Below are positions 1 to 8,087 of a DNA stretch of 41,759 nt, piece by piece. The DNA comes from Candidatus Gastranaerophilales bacterium (lineage in GTDB: Bacteria; Cyanobacteriota; Vampirovibrionia; Gastranaerophilales; Gastranaerophilaceae). Below the pieces are notes generated by a model. The model was not told the origin of the DNA. It did no database searches and was given only the letters and a program-made list of their open reading frames with translations. Numbering within the stretch: position 1 is the first letter of the stretch; the number at the start of each line of letters is the position of its first letter. The stretch covers positions 1-41,759 of the forward strand of contig JAFTSM010000063.1 of the NCBI GenBank assembly GCA_017467305.1, given 5' to 3'. Both the position numbers and the translations under genes were made by a program.

Positions 1-1
1 T

Positions 2-50
2 ACACCTAAATTTAAAGGTGTTGGCTAGTTTCTAAATCCCTCTCGGGATT
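2..50. other. Two short hairpins, probably the tail of an upstream transcript
   Basis: Two inverted repeats are visible: ACACCT (2-7) with AGGTGT (16-21), and AATCCC (35-40) with GGGATT (45-50) around a TCTC loop. No ORF covers them. Followed by the terminator at 103-136, they are best read as the 3' part of a gene or structured RNA whose body lies left of the window. The family is not recognisable from this fragment. Confidence 0.3.
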
Positions 51-102
51 AAACAAGAATTATACACACACTATTTAGTCTTATTTTCGTATGCTTTTAT
101 AT

Positions 103-136
103 ACCCTTTGGAACTTTTTTCCAAAGGGTTATTCTT
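103..136 (+). terminator. Rho-independent terminator of an upstream transcript
   Basis: An 11-bp stem (ACCCTTTGGAA / TTCCAAAGGGT) is followed by a T-rich tail (TATTCTTTTAT). It lies upstream of nifU and ends a plus-strand transcript that enters the window from the left. Confidence 0.7.
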
Positions 137-164
137 TTATATATAGTCTATTTTTATTTTGGAG

Positions 165-170
165 TATAAT
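165..170 (+). promoter_or_regulatory. -10 box of the nifU-nifS promoter
   Basis: A perfect TATAAT lies about 30 nt upstream of the nifU ATG and downstream of the preceding terminator, so nifUS probably has its own promoter. No convincing -35 is seen. An AGGTG ribosome binding site sits between this box and the start at 200. Confidence 0.5.
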
Positions 171-199
171 AAAGGAAAAGAGAAGATAGGTGATAAAGA

Positions 200-1018
200 A
201 TGTGGGATTATTCAGAAAAAGTAATGGAACACTACAGAAATCCAAAGAATGTGGGGGCAATTGACGATGCAGATGCAATTGGAGAAGCTGGCTCTTTATC
301 TTGTGGTGACATGCTAAAACTATACTTAAAGGTAGATGAAAAAGGGATTATCACAGATGCAAAATTCCAAACATTCGGTTGTGGTAGTGCTGTTGCAAGC
401 TCTAGCATTTTAACAGAAATGGTAATTGGGAAACATATAGATGATGCAAGAAAAATTACAAACAAACAAATAGTGGATGCTCTTGGTGGATTACCACCAG
501 AAAAAATGCACTGTTCAGTTATGGGACACGAAGCTTTAGAAGCTGCTATTGCGAATTATTATAATGAAGAAATAACAATAAAACACGATGATGAAGATAT
601 TGTTTGTCATTGCTTCAATATTTCTAAAACATTTTTAGAAAATGAAATTAAAAATAATGGATTAAAAACAATAGAAGATGTAATAAATTATACAAAAGCA
701 GGTGGTGCTTGTGGAAGATGTCAAGGTAAAATAAAAGAAACACTTGATGAAATCAACAATGGAAAAATATCTGAAACAAAGCTTACAAAAACTCAAATGA
801 TTATAAAGATTAATAACATCATTGAGAAATACATATCTTCAGAGTTAAGAAAAGATGGTGGAGACATCGAATTAATTGACGTTGAAGATAATAAAATAAA
901 AGTAAAATTAACTGGTAGATGTCAAATGTGCAATCGTTCTCAACTAACATTAACTCATTTTGTTGAAGCAACATTACGTGAACACATTGATGATAGTATA
1001 GAAATCGTACAGGTGTAA
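200..1018 (+). CDS. nifU: NifU, three-domain Fe-S cluster assembly scaffold
   Basis: Cytoplasmic scaffold on which [2Fe-2S] and [4Fe-4S] clusters are built from NifS-derived sulfur. All three domains of full-length NifU are present: an IscU-like domain (about 1-125) with Cys35, Cys61 and Cys105; a BFD-like [2Fe-2S] domain with C136-x-C138 and C171-x2-C174; and a C-terminal Nfu domain with C241-x2-C244. The length (272 aa) fits the family. The start has an AGGTG ribosome binding site. nifS begins one base after the stop, so the pair is co-transcribed. No nitrogenase genes are visible, so a housekeeping role, supplying the hydrogenase and 2-oxoacid oxidoreductase found elsewhere in the window, is the likely function (inference). 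Confidence 0.95.
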   Translation: MWDYSEKVMEHYRNPKNVGAIDDADAIGEAGSLSCGDMLKLYLKVDEKGIITDAKFQTFGCGSAVASSSILTEMVIGKHIDDARKITNKQIVDALGGLPPEKMHCSVMGHEALEAAIANYYNEEITIKHDDEDIVCHCFNISKTFLENEIKNNGLKTIEDVINYTKAGGACGRCQGKIKETLDEINNGKISETKLTKTQMIIKINNIIEKYISSELRKDGGDIELIDVEDNKIKVKLTGRCQMCNRSQLTLTHFVEATLREHIDDSIEIVQV

Positions 1019-1019
1019 A

Positions 1020-2228
1020 ATGACAAATTCAAAACTTATATACTTAGATAATAATGCAACTACAAAAGTAGATGAACACGTTATTGAGACAATGATGCCA
1101 TATTTTTCAGAATCATATGGAAACCCGTCTAGCATATATAAGTTTGGGGGAAAAAATTCAAAAGCGTTAAAAGAAGCAAGAGAAAAAATGAAGGATTTCT
1201 TTGGTGCGAATAATTCAAAAGAAATCTTTTTCACAGCTTCTGGTAGTGAAAGTGCAAATATGGCAATAAGAGGAGTTCTTTCATCTGATAAATCAATGAA
1301 CCATCTCATTACAACAAAAGTTGAACATCCTTGCGTTCTTAACACACACAAACAACTAGAAAAAGAAGGTTATAAAGTAACATACATAGGGGTAAATTCA
1401 GTAGGTGAATTAAATCTTGAAGAGCTTTACAATGCTGTTACAGATAAAACTGCATTAGTTTCTTGTATGTATGCAAACAATGAAACAGGAACAACATTCC
1501 CAGTTAAAGAAATTGCAGAAAAAGTTAAATCAATAAATCCAAAGACAAAAGTATTTGTTGACGGAGTACAAGCAGCTGGGAAAATAGATATAAACGTTAA
1601 AGAAACTCAAATTGATATGATGGGAGTTTCTGGTCATAAGTTCCACGCTCCAAAAGGAATTGGTTCTTTATATGTAAAATCATCAACTTTAATCACACCA
1701 TTAATCATTGGTGGACATCAAGAAAGTGGAAAAAGAGCTGGTACAGAAAATGTTCCATTTATAGTTGGTATGGCAGAAGCGGCTCAGCTTGCAAAAGATT
1801 CATTAAATTATGAAATTACGCACGTAAAGAAATTGAGAGATAAATTAGAAAATGGTCTTTTATCCAAAATTTACAATGCAAGACTAAATTCAGCATCAAA
1901 AAATAGAGTTCCAAACACAACAAACATTGGGTTTGAATATGTTGAAGGAGAGCTAATCCTACTTAATATGGATGATTATGGTATTTGTGCAAGTTCCGGA
2001 AGTGCTTGCACATCAGGAAGTTTAGACCCAAGCCATGTTTTAAAAGCAATGGGGGTTCCATTTACTTCATTGCACGGAAGTATACGTTTTAGCTTGAGTA
2101 GATTCACAACTGAAGAAGAAATTGATTATACACTTGAAAAAATGCCAATAATAATAGATAAGGTAACAAGTATTTCACCATTCCAAAAAGAATTGCGTGA
2201 ACTAAAGGAAAGAAAAGGCATTATTTAA
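1020..2228 (+). CDS. nifS: Cysteine desulfurase NifS/IscS
   Basis: PLP enzyme that removes sulfur from cysteine as an enzyme persulfide and passes it to NifU. It begins with the family-typical LIYLDNNATTKVD, has the PLP lysine in SGHKFHAPKGIG (about residue 207) and the catalytic Cys in SSGSACTSGS (about residue 329), which is the group I arrangement with a long flexible loop. The length (402 aa) is normal for NifS. It starts 1 nt after nifU, so translational coupling is likely. Its last 8 bases overlap the end of the convergent gene at 2221. Confidence 0.96.
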   Translation: MTNSKLIYLDNNATTKVDEHVIETMMPYFSESYGNPSSIYKFGGKNSKALKEAREKMKDFFGANNSKEIFFTASGSESANMAIRGVLSSDKSMNHLITTKVEHPCVLNTHKQLEKEGYKVTYIGVNSVGELNLEELYNAVTDKTALVSCMYANNETGTTFPVKEIAEKVKSINPKTKVFVDGVQAAGKIDINVKETQIDMMGVSGHKFHAPKGIGSLYVKSSTLITPLIIGGHQESGKRAGTENVPFIVGMAEAAQLAKDSLNYEITHVKKLRDKLENGLLSKIYNARLNSASKNRVPNTTNIGFEYVEGELILLNMDDYGICASSGSACTSGSLDPSHVLKAMGVPFTSLHGSIRFSLSRFTTEEEIDYTLEKMPIIIDKVTSISPFQKELRELKERKGII

Positions 2229-2811
2229 AATAAATATAACCAACTAAATTTAAATCAATACTACCAAACATAAGTCTAATACGACCATTATCGATTATTT
2301 CAGCATTACAAAAAGTGATAGTATCTTGTTCTAAATCTTGTTTTGTTTCTTTGGCTTCAACTGTCAATACGACTTTTGAGCCTTGTGATAAATCAAGGAC
2401 ATAAGTATTTTCACCAATTCTTCTACAAGATAGTTTATAATAACCAGGGTTTATATATATACCATCTTCACTATATGCACGCATGGGAATCATAACAGTG
2501 TGTGTTTGAGTTAAAGCATCATCCGGTGACTGAGATTGAGTAAATTCTTTAAGATGTTCAAAATCAGATGATGGAGATAATGGTTGAACTTCTTTTCTGA
2601 TTCTACGTTGTTTTCTTGATAAATTTCTTTCTTTTAACTTATCAATAACTTCGTGCATTTTTTTATCAGAAACTGGTTTTTGATTTTCAAAACCAGTATC
2701 AAAAACAGAAGAATTTTCACCCCATTCATTATTAGATGATGAGTCATCTTCCGCAAAAACAACACCACTAATTAGCATCAAAATCAATATTAATAAAACA
2801 TTTTTAATCAT
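2221..2811 (-). CDS. Secreted protein of unknown function
   Basis: 196 aa with an N-terminal signal peptide (MIKNVLLILILMLISGVVFA, cleavage probably after VFA). The mature protein has an acidic/Ser/Asn-rich start, a basic segment around residues 60-75 and a beta-rich C-terminal half. No family was recognised. The gene is convergent with nifS and overlaps it by 8 nt. There is no Shine-Dalgarno upstream. Instead TATTAT lies 6 nt before the ATG, suggesting a leaderless mRNA. Confidence 0.75.
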   Translation of the reverse strand: MIKNVLLILILMLISGVVFAEDDSSSNNEWGENSSVFDTGFENQKPVSDKKMHEVIDKLKERNLSRKQRRIRKEVQPLSPSSDFEHLKEFTQSQSPDDALTQTHTVMIPMRAYSEDGIYINPGYYKLSCRRIGENTYVLDLSQGSKVVLTVEAKETKQDLEQDTITFCNAEIIDNGRIRLMFGSIDLNLVGYIYFK

Positions 2812-2817
2812 AGTTAT

Positions 2818-2823
2818 ATAATA
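2818..2823 (-). promoter_or_regulatory. -10 box placed for a leaderless start
   Basis: TATTAT (minus strand) is separated by exactly 6 nt (ATAACT) from the ATG at 2811. No ribosome binding site is present, so transcription would begin at or next to the start codon. Confidence 0.45.
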
Positions 2824-2926
2824 CTTATTTTTTTCTTAATGTAAAGAAAAAAGTTCAATTGTATATACTCATTTAAATAACAATATGATATTATTATAAG
2901 AGGTAGATTGTTAGGAAGGCTTTATT

Positions 2927-3589
2927 ATGACTAATGAGAATCAAGTAAGAAAAATGAGACCTAAAAGAAAAATAAAAAAGAAAAAAGAAGCCCCCAAAGT
3001 AACCTCATACAAGAATTGTATACTTATGATTGTTTCACTTATACTTTTTCTTTATGCAGGCTTTATTGGGTTATATCCAGCCATTTTAACTTGGACATTT
3101 AATTATGATAAATTTAGCGACAGCGTATATAAAACAACAGCTCTAGTTACAAAAGTGCATAAAATGGAATTTTCAATGACCCCAACATTTGACATGATAA
3201 TAACAGCAAATAATTGGGTTTCAACACATTTTGATAAACAAAATGCCTTTGAAGCAACAGAAATAAAAGTAAAAACAACACCATTTGCTATTTTTACTAA
3301 AGACTTCCAAATTAAATCAATGGAAATTACTGGTGCAAAATTGTGGGAACAATTTCTTCCTTCTGGAGAAAACAAATTAGCATACATTCCAAAATCTTTC
3401 TACGCAAAACCATTTGGCGCAAAAGTTATAACAATAAGACCTTCGGCTGTGGACTTTAACAGTTTTACAATAGTTCATCAAAGATCAAGCGGAGTAAAAG
3501 AAGAATATATCAGAAAAAAATCTTACTCACTTTACGAAGTAAAAAATTTCTTAATGAACAAAAATATAGTCGATGTCGTTATAAAATAG
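2927..3589 (+). CDS. Single-pass membrane protein of unknown function
   Basis: 220 aa. A very basic cytoplasmic N-terminus (Lys/Arg-rich, residues 10-25) precedes one transmembrane helix (about 32-58). The C-terminal domain is then predicted to be outside the membrane. The segment with TTPFAIFTKDFQIKSMEI resembles the beta-rich start of AsmA-like proteins, but the match is too weak to name a family. It has a good ribosome binding site (GGAAGG) and is followed 12 nt later by the small secreted gene at 3602, so the two probably form an operon. Confidence 0.75.
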   Translation: MTNENQVRKMRPKRKIKKKKEAPKVTSYKNCILMIVSLILFLYAGFIGLYPAILTWTFNYDKFSDSVYKTTALVTKVHKMEFSMTPTFDMIITANNWVSTHFDKQNAFEATEIKVKTTPFAIFTKDFQIKSMEITGAKLWEQFLPSGENKLAYIPKSFYAKPFGAKVITIRPSAVDFNSFTIVHQRSSGVKEEYIRKKSYSLYEVKNFLMNKNIVDVVIK

Positions 3590-3601
3590 TGGAGACATGA
3601 T

Positions 3602-3889
3602 ATGAAAAAAACATTTTTTACATTAACTATATTTGCCTATGTACTTTTTTCAATGGTTCAAAGTGCTAATGCATACGTTGAAGAAGTTTCAACAAAACCA
3701 TATGTTGATAAATTCAAACCAAGTACTGGTGTAAAAATACAAGAATCAAATCTTGCTGCAAGAATGGAAAATGCAACAAGAGAGGCTGCGTATGGCGGTG
3801 CAAAAGAAGAAAAACAATGGGCAAGAAAAAGAACAACACCAAGAAATAATGAAAATAACTCAAACGTTAGAAGTTATAAATGGTTTTAA
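3602..3889 (+). CDS. Small secreted basic protein
   Basis: 95 aa with a signal peptide (about residues 1-24, ending near ANA) and a short, charged, Gly/Asn/Arg-containing mature part with no cysteine. No family was recognised. Its ribosome binding site is GGAG, a few bases after the end of the preceding gene. It is first in a run of three small exported, lysine-rich proteins (3602, 3911, 4410). Confidence 0.7.
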   Translation: MKKTFFTLTIFAYVLFSMVQSANAYVEEVSTKPYVDKFKPSTGVKIQESNLAARMENATREAAYGGAKEEKQWARKRTTPRNNENNSNVRSYKWF

Positions 3890-3910
3890 TAGGCAAGTAA
3901 GGAGAGAAAA

Positions 3911-4330
3911 ATGAAAAAATCACTTTTAACATTAGTATTAACATGTGTAGTAGCACTTTCTTATTGTGGCGTAGCAAATGCTTTAGACTTAAACATAACA
4001 AAACCAACAGTATCTGTGGATACAAAAAAAGAAGAATCAGCTTTTTCTAAAAAAATGAAAGAATGGGAACAAGCACAAGCAGAGGCTAAAGCAAAACAAG
4101 AAGCTAAACAAAAAGAGAATGAAAAGAAAAAAGAAGCTTTAAAAAATGATATAGAAAAAGCAAAAGCAGATGCTAAGGCAAAACAAGAAGCAAACAAAAA
4201 AGCTATTGAAAAAGCTCAAACAGATGCAAAAAAACAAGCTGAAGCAAATAAAAAAGCAGCAAAAGAAAGACAAGAACAAAGAAAAGAAGCTTTTAATAAT
4301 TTCAAAAATTCATTCAAAACTACAAAATAA
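3911..4330 (+). CDS. Secreted Lys/Ala/Glu-rich coiled-coil protein
   Basis: 139 aa with a signal peptide (residues 1-24, ending VANA). From about residue 45 onward the sequence is almost entirely K, A, E and Q in degenerate KAKAEAKQEA-type repeats, predicting a long continuous helix or coiled coil, like the TolA domain II type of sequence. A strong AAGGAGAG ribosome binding site precedes the ATG. A terminator follows directly (4331-4356). A periplasmic spacer or cell-wall-binding role is plausible but not shown. Confidence 0.7.
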   Translation: MKKSLLTLVLTCVVALSYCGVANALDLNITKPTVSVDTKKEESAFSKKMKEWEQAQAEAKAKQEAKQKENEKKKEALKNDIEKAKADAKAKQEANKKAIEKAQTDAKKQAEANKKAAKERQEQRKEAFNNFKNSFKTTK

Positions 4331-4356
4331 AAAAAGAGCCGAAAGGCTCTTTTTAT
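4331..4356 (+). terminator. Rho-independent terminator
   Basis: AAGAGCC and GGCTCTT form a stem around a GAAA tetraloop, followed by a T run. It ends the 2927-4330 transcript. Confidence 0.8.
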
Positions 4357-4409
4357 TGACATAAATGAAAAAAAATATTTTAATAAAGAAAAAGAGAGGG
4401 GATTTTAAA

Positions 4410-4997
4410 ATGAAAAAGGCATTACTATTAATAACAATTATTTCATTATGTATAGTACAACAAGCAAGTATTGCAGCAGATGTCGAAACAAAAAAAGAGC
4501 CCTCTACATCATCTAAAATAGTAGAATCAACAAAAGAAGCAACAGATAAAACTGTAGAAGCTACGAAAAAGGGCTATCAAAAGACCGTTGAAGCAACAAA
4601 AAAAGGCTACAAGAAAACAGTTGAAGCTACAAAAAAAGGGTACAAAAAAACAGTAGAAGCAACAAAAGACTTTGCAGATAAAACAACAAACGAAACAAAA
4701 GAAGTAATAGAAACTTTATCATCTGATAAAGAAATCACAGTAGAAAGTTTAGAAAAAGAAGCAGCAATCAAAACACTTAAAAATGAAAGAAATGAATTAA
4801 AAGCTGCATACAATTCTAGAATAAAAGACATAAAAGCAAAGATAAAAGCGACAGAAAAAGCTACAAACCTTACAGATGTTCAAAAGCAACACCAAATACA
4901 CGATTTAAACAAGCAGAAAAAAGAGCTTGAATTAGAAAGAAATACAACAATAGAGAAATACAACGCTCGTATAAAAGAAAAGAAAAATTCAAAATAA
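4410..4997 (+). CDS. Secreted protein with six tandem 11-residue repeats
   Basis: 195 aa from the ATG at 4410, chosen because GAGAGGGGAT lies just upstream and the signal peptide (MKKALLLITIISLCIVQQAS) starts there; an upstream in-frame ATG at 4365 has no ribosome binding site. Residues 36-101 are six back-to-back 11-mers with consensus K-T-V-E-A-T-K-K-G-Y-K, the middle ones nearly identical and the outer ones degenerate. A basic coiled coil fills the rest. 11-mer amphipathic repeats occur in LEA-type and apolipoprotein-like helices. Whether this protein is related to either is unknown. It forms its own transcript between two terminators. Confidence 0.75.
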   Translation: MKKALLLITIISLCIVQQASIAADVETKKEPSTSSKIVESTKEATDKTVEATKKGYQKTVEATKKGYKKTVEATKKGYKKTVEATKDFADKTTNETKEVIETLSSDKEITVESLEKEAAIKTLKNERNELKAAYNSRIKDIKAKIKATEKATNLTDVQKQHQIHDLNKQKKELELERNTTIEKYNARIKEKKNSK

Positions 4998-5024
4998 AGA
5001 AGAGTCCATTTGGACTCTTCTTTT
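4998..5024 (+). terminator. Rho-independent terminator
   Basis: AAGAAGAGTCC and GGACTCTTCTT form an 11-bp stem with an ATTT loop and a T run. It overlaps the stop codon of the convergent gene at 5023 and could work in both directions. Confidence 0.8.
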
Positions 5025-6162
5025 ATAAATCATTATCATTATAAAGAATATATCCTTCAATATATGCATCAACAACGGATTTTGAAAACTTTTTTGCAGT
5101 TGACCAGTAAGAAGTATGAGCACCTAAAAAAGTTCTGCGGCTTTTTGCTGTTGATTTACTATATAAAAAACCTTTATTAGGCATTATATCGATATCAATA
5201 CGTTCCTTCAAATCTTTATAAGATATATTTTTTGTTGTTGGATACCCAAGTGGGTCATCAGCGTAATTAACAGTTAACCAAAACATGTTATTTTCGAGAA
5301 TATATTTATACAGCAACTTATTATAATAAGTTAAAGGATAGTTTGGATTAGAAATATCAGAGTAAAATAAAACTAATGGACTTGCAAAATTAATAACACC
5401 TTTCAGAGTGTCTTTAGGTATACAAGATTCACAAGTATATTTATCTAACTCCAAATAAGTATTTTTAGTAGTAGGTGACTCAATAGGAACCAATTTCCCG
5501 TCAGCACTATAAACGGCAAGACCAGAATCAATTAACGCATCTATACAAGTATTCTTTTTCTTATTATCTATAACAAAACGCAAAAATTCAGAAGAAACAT
5601 CCGTTTGGTTATAATAATCAACGACATCAATACTAGGCAACTTATTGAACATGTACTCATAAGTAACAAAAGCACCAGCACTATAACCTAATAGAACAAC
5701 TGATTTACCTTTATTGTAATTGTCTAAAACTTGTTTATGTAAATCTGAAATAACAGGATGCATATTCCTATAGTGAGAAACCCAAATAGCATCGTGCAAG
5801 CAATGAGCAAGTAAAGAACGAACCGTTTGCGCAAGTTTGGGGCTAAACATTTTTGTGAAAGTTAATTCAATATTCAATGATTGAATTTGCTCATTACTTC
5901 TATCTCCCCAAAAGAAAATTTCAGGTTTTTCAGAAATTTTATAAATATTATCTTCAAAAAATTTATTTTGAATAAATGGAGAAGAATTAAATGAATTTAG
6001 CATTTCTGGGTGCATTTTATCAACACCAGAGAAAAACCACTTTGTCATTTTTTTATCGTTGTTATTTGAGCCATTTATATAAATAAATTGAATTTCTTCA
6101 GAAGAAAAACAATTCTGTGAACAAAAAATAAATGCTAGTAAAAATAATATAAATTTTTTCAT
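5023..6162 (-). CDS. Secreted alpha/beta-hydrolase-like protein
   Basis: 379 aa with a signal peptide (about 1-20). A G-x-S-x-G nucleophile elbow is present as GYSAG (159-163, Ser161) after a hydrophobic strand (SVVLL), typical of lipases and esterases. A candidate catalytic histidine is His349 in GAHTSYW. The catalytic acid cannot be assigned. The early FIYINGSNNN resembles the oxyanion strand region of the fold. Substrate unknown. No ribosome binding site is seen. TAAAAT lies 6 nt before the ATG. Confidence 0.75.
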   Translation of the reverse strand: MKKFILFLLAFIFCSQNCFSSEEIQFIYINGSNNNDKKMTKWFFSGVDKMHPEMLNSFNSSPFIQNKFFEDNIYKISEKPEIFFWGDRSNEQIQSLNIELTFTKMFSPKLAQTVRSLLAHCLHDAIWVSHYRNMHPVISDLHKQVLDNYNKGKSVVLLGYSAGAFVTYEYMFNKLPSIDVVDYYNQTDVSSEFLRFVIDNKKKNTCIDALIDSGLAVYSADGKLVPIESPTTKNTYLELDKYTCESCIPKDTLKGVINFASPLVLFYSDISNPNYPLTYYNKLLYKYILENNMFWLTVNYADDPLGYPTTKNISYKDLKERIDIDIMPNKGFLYSKSTAKSRRTFLGAHTSYWSTAKKFSKSVVDAYIEGYILYNDNDL

Positions 6163-6168
6163 ACATTA

Positions 6169-6174
6169 ATTTTA
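6169..6174 (-). promoter_or_regulatory. -10 box placed for a leaderless start
   Basis: TAAAAT (minus strand), directly preceded by TG, lies exactly 6 nt (TAATGT) before the ATG at 6162. No Shine-Dalgarno is present. Confidence 0.45.
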
Positions 6175-6255
6175 CAATAAAAATTATTTTGTAACATTTT
6201 AAATAAAAATCAAATTTATAGTATTATATAAAAAGGTAATAGGTAGGGTTATATC

Positions 6256-7533
6256 ATGCATATTTTGTTCGGAATTTTAGGTATTGTAGCAATGTTATTG
6301 ATTGCATTTTTTATGTCTAACAATAAGAAAGCAATTAACTATAAAACTGTTGGTGTTGGTTTGGCACTACAATTTTTACTTGCAGTATTTATATTAAAAT
6401 TCGAACCTGGGAAAATCATATTTGAATATATTGGTAAATTTGTAGAAAAAATTCTAGAATTTGCAAATAGAGGTGCAGACTTTGTTTTTGGACCATTATC
6501 TAATAGCCCAGAAATTTTGCAAGAAATATTTGGTGATAAATCATTCATGTTTGCAATGAAACTGCTACCAGCACTTATTTTTATGATGATTTTAGTTAAT
6601 ATCTTATACTACTATGGAATAATGCAAAGGGTAGTTGTTTTCCTCGGTAAAATAGTAAATAAATTAATGGATGTATCTGGGGCAGAAGCACTATCTAACG
6701 TAGCAAGTTCTTTTGTAGGACAAATTGTTGCACAAATTATGATTAAACCTTATTTGCCAAATCTAACTCGTTCAGAAGTTCTTGCTTCAATGACTGGTAG
6801 TATGGCATGTTTATCCGGTGGATTAATTGCAGTATATGCTGGGCTTGGAATACCAGCACAATATATGCTTGCAGCTTGTATTATGGCTGCACCTGGCGCT
6901 TTAGTTGTTTCTAAAATTATTTATCCAGAAACTTTAGAACCACAAACAAAGAATGAAATTAAAATAAGAAAAAGAAGAACTGATGTAAACGTTTTGGATG
7001 CAATTTCTAAGGGGGCATCTGATGGTATGAAAGTTGGTTTAAATGTTCTTGCAATGTTAATTGCTCTTATTGCACTTATTGCATTAATAGACTTTTTCTT
7101 AGGTAAACTAGGAATGTTTGCACACAACATTTTACACATAAATTTAAACTTTATTGGAATGGATATAGAACATCTATCAATCAAAATGATATTTGGTAAG
7201 ATATTTTCAGTATTTGCTTTGTTAATTGGTATTCCATTGAATGAAGTAACATCTGTCGGTGCTCTATTAGGTACAAAATTTGTTTTAAATGAAGCTATTG
7301 CATTTACAGATTTAATCTCAATCCAAGAAATTCTTTCAGAAAAAAGTTTTATCATTGCAACATTTGCATTATCTGGATTTGCAAACTTTACATCAGTAGC
7401 AATTCAAATATCTGGTATAGGGGAAATTGCTCCAAACCAAAGAAAAAACCTAGCGAGAATGGGTATTAGAGCCCTCATTGCAGGTACCTTAACTTCATAC
7501 ATCTCAGCTTGTATGGCTGCAATGTTATTATAA
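6256..7533 (+). CDS. nupC: NupC-family concentrative nucleoside transporter
   Basis: 425 aa inner-membrane protein that imports nucleosides with an ion gradient. It shows the family layout: N-terminal helices, a Gate-like region, and conserved GxExxxNxxSxFxG-type and SGFANFTSVAIQI segments (about residues 135-165 and 374-390) that line the nucleoside and cation site. The length matches CNT proteins. The ribosome binding site is AGGG. It is a single-gene unit, convergent with the gene at 7540. Specificity (pyrimidine or broad) cannot be read from the sequence. Confidence 0.93.
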   Translation: MHILFGILGIVAMLLIAFFMSNNKKAINYKTVGVGLALQFLLAVFILKFEPGKIIFEYIGKFVEKILEFANRGADFVFGPLSNSPEILQEIFGDKSFMFAMKLLPALIFMMILVNILYYYGIMQRVVVFLGKIVNKLMDVSGAEALSNVASSFVGQIVAQIMIKPYLPNLTRSEVLASMTGSMACLSGGLIAVYAGLGIPAQYMLAACIMAAPGALVVSKIIYPETLEPQTKNEIKIRKRRTDVNVLDAISKGASDGMKVGLNVLAMLIALIALIALIDFFLGKLGMFAHNILHINLNFIGMDIEHLSIKMIFGKIFSVFALLIGIPLNEVTSVGALLGTKFVLNEAIAFTDLISIQEILSEKSFIIATFALSGFANFTSVAIQISGIGEIAPNQRKNLARMGIRALIAGTLTSYISACMAAMLL

Positions 7534-7539
7534 AAAGCA

Positions 7540-8010
7540 TTAAGCAGTTACGTTAAATTCTTTGTTCAATGTTTCAAGAACAACTGAGCTTACCGCACTA
7601 TGTTGGATTTGAGCATCATTATCAAAACCAGAGTTTTTATATTTATCTCTTAACACAACATGAACAAATTTTTCTTTGTCACTTAGAGGAACTGAAGGCT
7701 TAATCATATGATAAGCTTCATATTGTTTATTTGATATCGGTAACGGTGCACAAACCATACAATTTCTTACCAACAATTGTCTTTTACCGTCTGTACCTTT
7801 TATTATTTGAGAAGATGTATTTTCCTCAACTGCACTATCTATATCCATTTGAGTTTCATCAATGAATGGGAAATAATACGCATCTTGCGTAACTTTAGTA
7901 GTGCCAATAGTTTGATCGTAATCAACACTACGGATAGTTTTTCCCCATAATCCGTTAAAACTTACTTGTCTATTATTAACATTAAAACTATTAACTGATG
8001 AGATATTCAT
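7540..8010 (-). CDS. Lineage-specific protein with N-terminal SFNG motif
   Basis: 156 aa, with no signal peptide or membrane segment. It begins with a polar Asn/Ser/Val-rich stretch ending in QVSFNGLWG, the same kind of N-terminus seen in the genes at 16065, 24422, 33679 and 39857. The body is a soluble mixed alpha/beta domain with two cysteines close together (NCMVC, about residue 100). No enzyme motif was recognised. It has a clear ribosome binding site (AGGGGA). Confidence 0.7.
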   Translation of the reverse strand: MNISSVNSFNVNNRQVSFNGLWGKTIRSVDYDQTIGTTKVTQDAYYFPFIDETQMDIDSAVEENTSSQIIKGTDGKRQLLVRNCMVCAPLPISNKQYEAYHMIKPSVPLSDKEKFVHVVLRDKYKNSGFDNDAQIQHSAVSSVVLETLNKEFNVTA

Positions 8011-8087
8011 CTTTTCCCCTAAATACTACAATATACACAAATATAAAAAACAAACATATTTTTTTTTGCTAGTTTTGCTGTATTTTT

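Noticed and set aside
4170-4364. Plus-strand 64-aa lysine-rich ORF
   Set aside because: It is a shifted frame of the repetitive lysine-rich gene at 3911 and runs through its terminator.
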